A stretch of 64,000 nt of DNA from Acanthacorydalis orientalis (lineage: Eukaryota > Arthropoda > Insecta > Megaloptera > Corydalidae), in contig CM068323.1 in the NCBI GenBank assembly GCA_034766995.1, positions 22,418,846-22,482,845 on the forward strand, read 5' to 3'. The position numbers were made by a program, and so were the translations under genes. The notes under the pieces were generated by a model. It did no database searches. It was not told where the DNA came from and saw only the letters and a program-made list of their open reading frames with translations. Positions 61,271 through 64,000 of this stretch are shown one piece after another; position 1 is the stretch's first letter, and the number at the start of each line of letters is the position of its first letter.

Positions 61271-62639
61271 AGTCTTTCTTCGTGATGTTGAAGTTTAATC
61301 CTATTTCAATACGTGGTCGATTTGTGTTTTATACTCAGTGTTTTATGGTTTAAATAATTGTCGTCAGCGAAAATGTAACACTCTTCAATACATTGTCATT
61401 AAAAACTTTACTTAACATTTAATTGAAAATCGTTTATGCACAAATTGTAAAAATTAAATTACATTTTTCTAAATTTAGGTTCTCGAGCAATATATCAATT
61501 TTAATATGAATATGTATTCAAAAATAATTATATCATTATTTAATATTATTTCAAACAATATATTTAAAACACTATCGAACTTAATAATTTTAACAAGCAA
61601 TTCTTATATCATGAAATTATATTTTTAAACCCTTTTTCTGAGTATTATTTCAAACCATAGATATTAACACAAGTTTCGCCTGTATTTCCCTATAAGATTT
61701 TTTTTTAAATATTAATATATAAAGATAAGATTTTTAACACATATCACATTAAATAAATTGATTACATGGTACAATTTAATATAATATTATCTTATATAAA
61801 ACGATTAGACAGACTGTGTTATTTTTTTAAATATAGCCTTATGTATTTTACATTTTTTTATAATGTATGACATAAATTACATGAAATCCAATTCAAACAA
61901 AACCATTTTTTATAATCACTTCAATTTTATAGTCATTTCGATGATAAAATTTCAAATATATTTAATAAACAAGAATTTTTACTTTTAAATTTCATCGTTT
62001 GCGTTAAGGTTTTAATGAGTTAAGAATTTTTATCGCTCGTTTATAATATACAAAGTATCTTTTGAACATTGCATTATAAATGTACGAAAATGGATTTCTC
62101 TTTAAATCTGTATTCTTTTTTTCTTTTGATTATTATAAAATCAAAAATCATTCTCATCTAGTTTCGTAGCAAATTTGTACCAGTCTGATAATTTTTTTTG
62201 TTATTAAATATAATTTTTAGAAATGAAATTAATGATTTAAGAAAGTGAACCAATAAGAGTGCACGTAAATTTTTAATATAAATTTTGTAATTTATCTTAG
62301 TTTATTAAAAAAAATATATTATAAACAATATTGCATAAGAAGTTCTTTTGTATTATGGTTGTTTGGAATTATAATATTTTCTACCTTTCATATTTTATGC
62401 CTTAATATAAAGTATTAAGGCTGAAATAATAAATAAATTAAGAAAGTAAACTTAAAAACAAGCCTTTTCTTTTAAAACAAGTTGAGCAATACAGTATTTT
62501 AATTTTATACTATTATCGAAATAATATATCCAAACAAACAACTCGAACTTAAGCTGAGAAACATTTTTCATATCTGTAAACACAACATCAAACTACATCG
62601 AAAACAAAGCAAACACATTAAACCTCGGTGTAGTCACTT
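61271..62639. other. AT-rich non-coding stretch
   Basis: No frame, repeat or signal recognised. Confidence 0.6.
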
Positions 62640-63000
62640 ACAATTAGATATTATAACTTACACAGTTGAAATGATCCCGACGAAATACGAGGAAGATTCA
62701 ACAACAGTTGATACTGACTGAAATTCTGTTTGAATATATTATTATTATTATTATTCTGTTGTGTTTTGCAGTTTAAGGCAATTTATAGCCGCTCCTGGAG
62801 ATAAATAAAAGATTATTCTCGTAAATTTACGTTTAATCCACATAAATAACACTAAGCACTACACGCCTGGCGTCATGTGTGAGGCTCATATAACATACTG
62901 CGCTGCAGTATTTCAGTCTTAGCGGGAGCTGGAAAATAAACAAATGACCGCTCAAGTTATAAATTGTTTCAGCACGCATGTATAGTCTTCTTCACCCACC
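62640..63000. other. Mixed stretch with (ATT)n and a small GC patch
   Basis: A short ATT trinucleotide run lies at about 62738-62756, followed by a good acceptor-like TGTTGTGTTTTGCAG ending at 62771. 62860-62930 has CTGGCGTCATG and ACTGCGCTGCAG. No gene can be called. Confidence 0.3.
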
Positions 63001-63009
63001 CACACACAG

Positions 63010-63085
<76 letters not shown>
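62999..63085. repeat. Compound (CA)n-(TA)n
   Basis: About 30 bp of CA with one GA variant, then 58 bp of TA. Confidence 0.98.
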
Positions 63086-63088
<3 letters not shown>

Positions 63089-64000
63089 GATATTAAATCC
63101 AAAAGCTTAAGATAAATTCAATTCGAAATTCATTTCCAGATAATGAATTCAATATCGTCGTTTAAAAGAAAAATTCTATATATAAGTCTCTTTTTTATCT
63201 TGAGTGTACATTCATACTTAAAATTATTAAATATTGAGAGATATTAAAAAGGTAATTAATTTTTGAATAAATGATAGCAGATACTATAAAAATGGTTTTC
63301 ACAAATCTAAAGTGACACATCTGATGATTAATAAATTGACTATCGACATTTTAAAAATGTTAAGAAAAGTATTTACTTAAAATTAGTAACACGTTAGAAT
63401 ATGTTTATTGTGATACTTTCGGTTATAAATCTAGGTTTGATTAATTCCCTTTTAAAAGAATATTATTAGTTCTTCAAATTATATACAAAGTAACATTAAC
63501 AAATTTCATCAAATGATATATCGATTTTATAATATAGTGCAGTAAATACACAGTTCAAAAAAATATTAATGAATGTAAAAATGAAATACAATTTGTTTTA
63601 TTTCATAAAATATGCTGTATTAGATGTATGTTCTGAGAGTATATAGATATACCTGTACACTTTTCTGTTTATGTAAAGCTTTCAAGATTTGTTGATTGAC
63701 AATAAAGAAGAATCCCACTGGAAATCATAAAAATATTCAAATTCTATATAATTCTAACAACTATACCGGATTATATTCGAAAAGCTATACCCACTTAAGG
63801 CATAGAACTCAAAGAAAAATCTACTAGAGATCAAAGATATATGGATAAGAAATAAAATTATGCAAACGTTAAAATTAACTTAGACTCGAGAAATTTTTTA
63901 TAATTCTTTTTCTTAAAAATGCTTCTTTGAAATGCTTCTCTATATAAATTAAATATGAAAACAAACACTTATGAACAATATTAAAAACTGGATATTCTCT
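63086..64000. other. AT-rich non-coding stretch
   Basis: No frame, repeat or signal recognised up to the window edge. Confidence 0.6.

Overview
This is eukaryotic, strongly AT-rich DNA with no bacterial-style gene organisation. It looks like the inside of one very large intron or a gene desert of an arthropod. I favour an insect, perhaps a hymenopteran: the AT-rich background is broken by short patches that are GC-rich and not depleted in CpG, and the recognisable mobile elements are short non-autonomous DNA transposons of insect type. The species assignment is inference from sequence texture only.

The dominant visible feature is the (TA)n microsatellite. Roughly sixty runs of about 20 to 100 bp are spread at close to one per kilobase, several continuing from (CA)n or into (GT)n. 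Nearly every apparent reading frame rich in Tyr-Ile repeats is just a (TA)n array read in frame. Between the arrays lies AT-rich sequence with no recognisable gene. About fifteen GC-rich, CpG-containing islands of 100 to 700 bp stand out (near 5.4, 7.9, 14.0, 25.3, 26.5, 28.6, 32.0, 36.6, 37.6, 49.3, 51.65, 52.65, 57.3, 59.8, 61.0 and 62.9 kb); they are the best places to look for promoters, enhancers or exons.

Four mobile-element loci can be supported. (1) 41223-42955 is a non-autonomous hAT-like element with terminal inverted repeats and a 7/8-matching 8-bp target duplication; its interior is a tandem array of about 314-bp units in an alternating A-B-A-B order. (2) 22178-22550 is a 373-bp hAT-like MITE with a 7/8 target duplication. 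(3) 14518-14719 and 14805-15001 are two diverged copies of one roughly 200-bp MITE, both set in (TA)n. (4) 56416-56604, minus strand, is a probable relic of the C-terminal end of a non-LTR retrotransposon reverse transcriptase, with a CX2C...HX4C pattern.

No complete gene can be named. The best exon candidate is a 26-nt microexon at 51219-51244 (+) with strong splice sites on both sides. Weaker candidates are an acceptor plus open frame at 19774-19877 (+), a 68-nt exon-like segment at 21386-21453 (+), and open frames inside the islands at 52.6 and 59.8 kb. If the microexon is real, the window is mostly intron of a plus-strand gene. No rRNA, tRNA or CRISPR array was seen.
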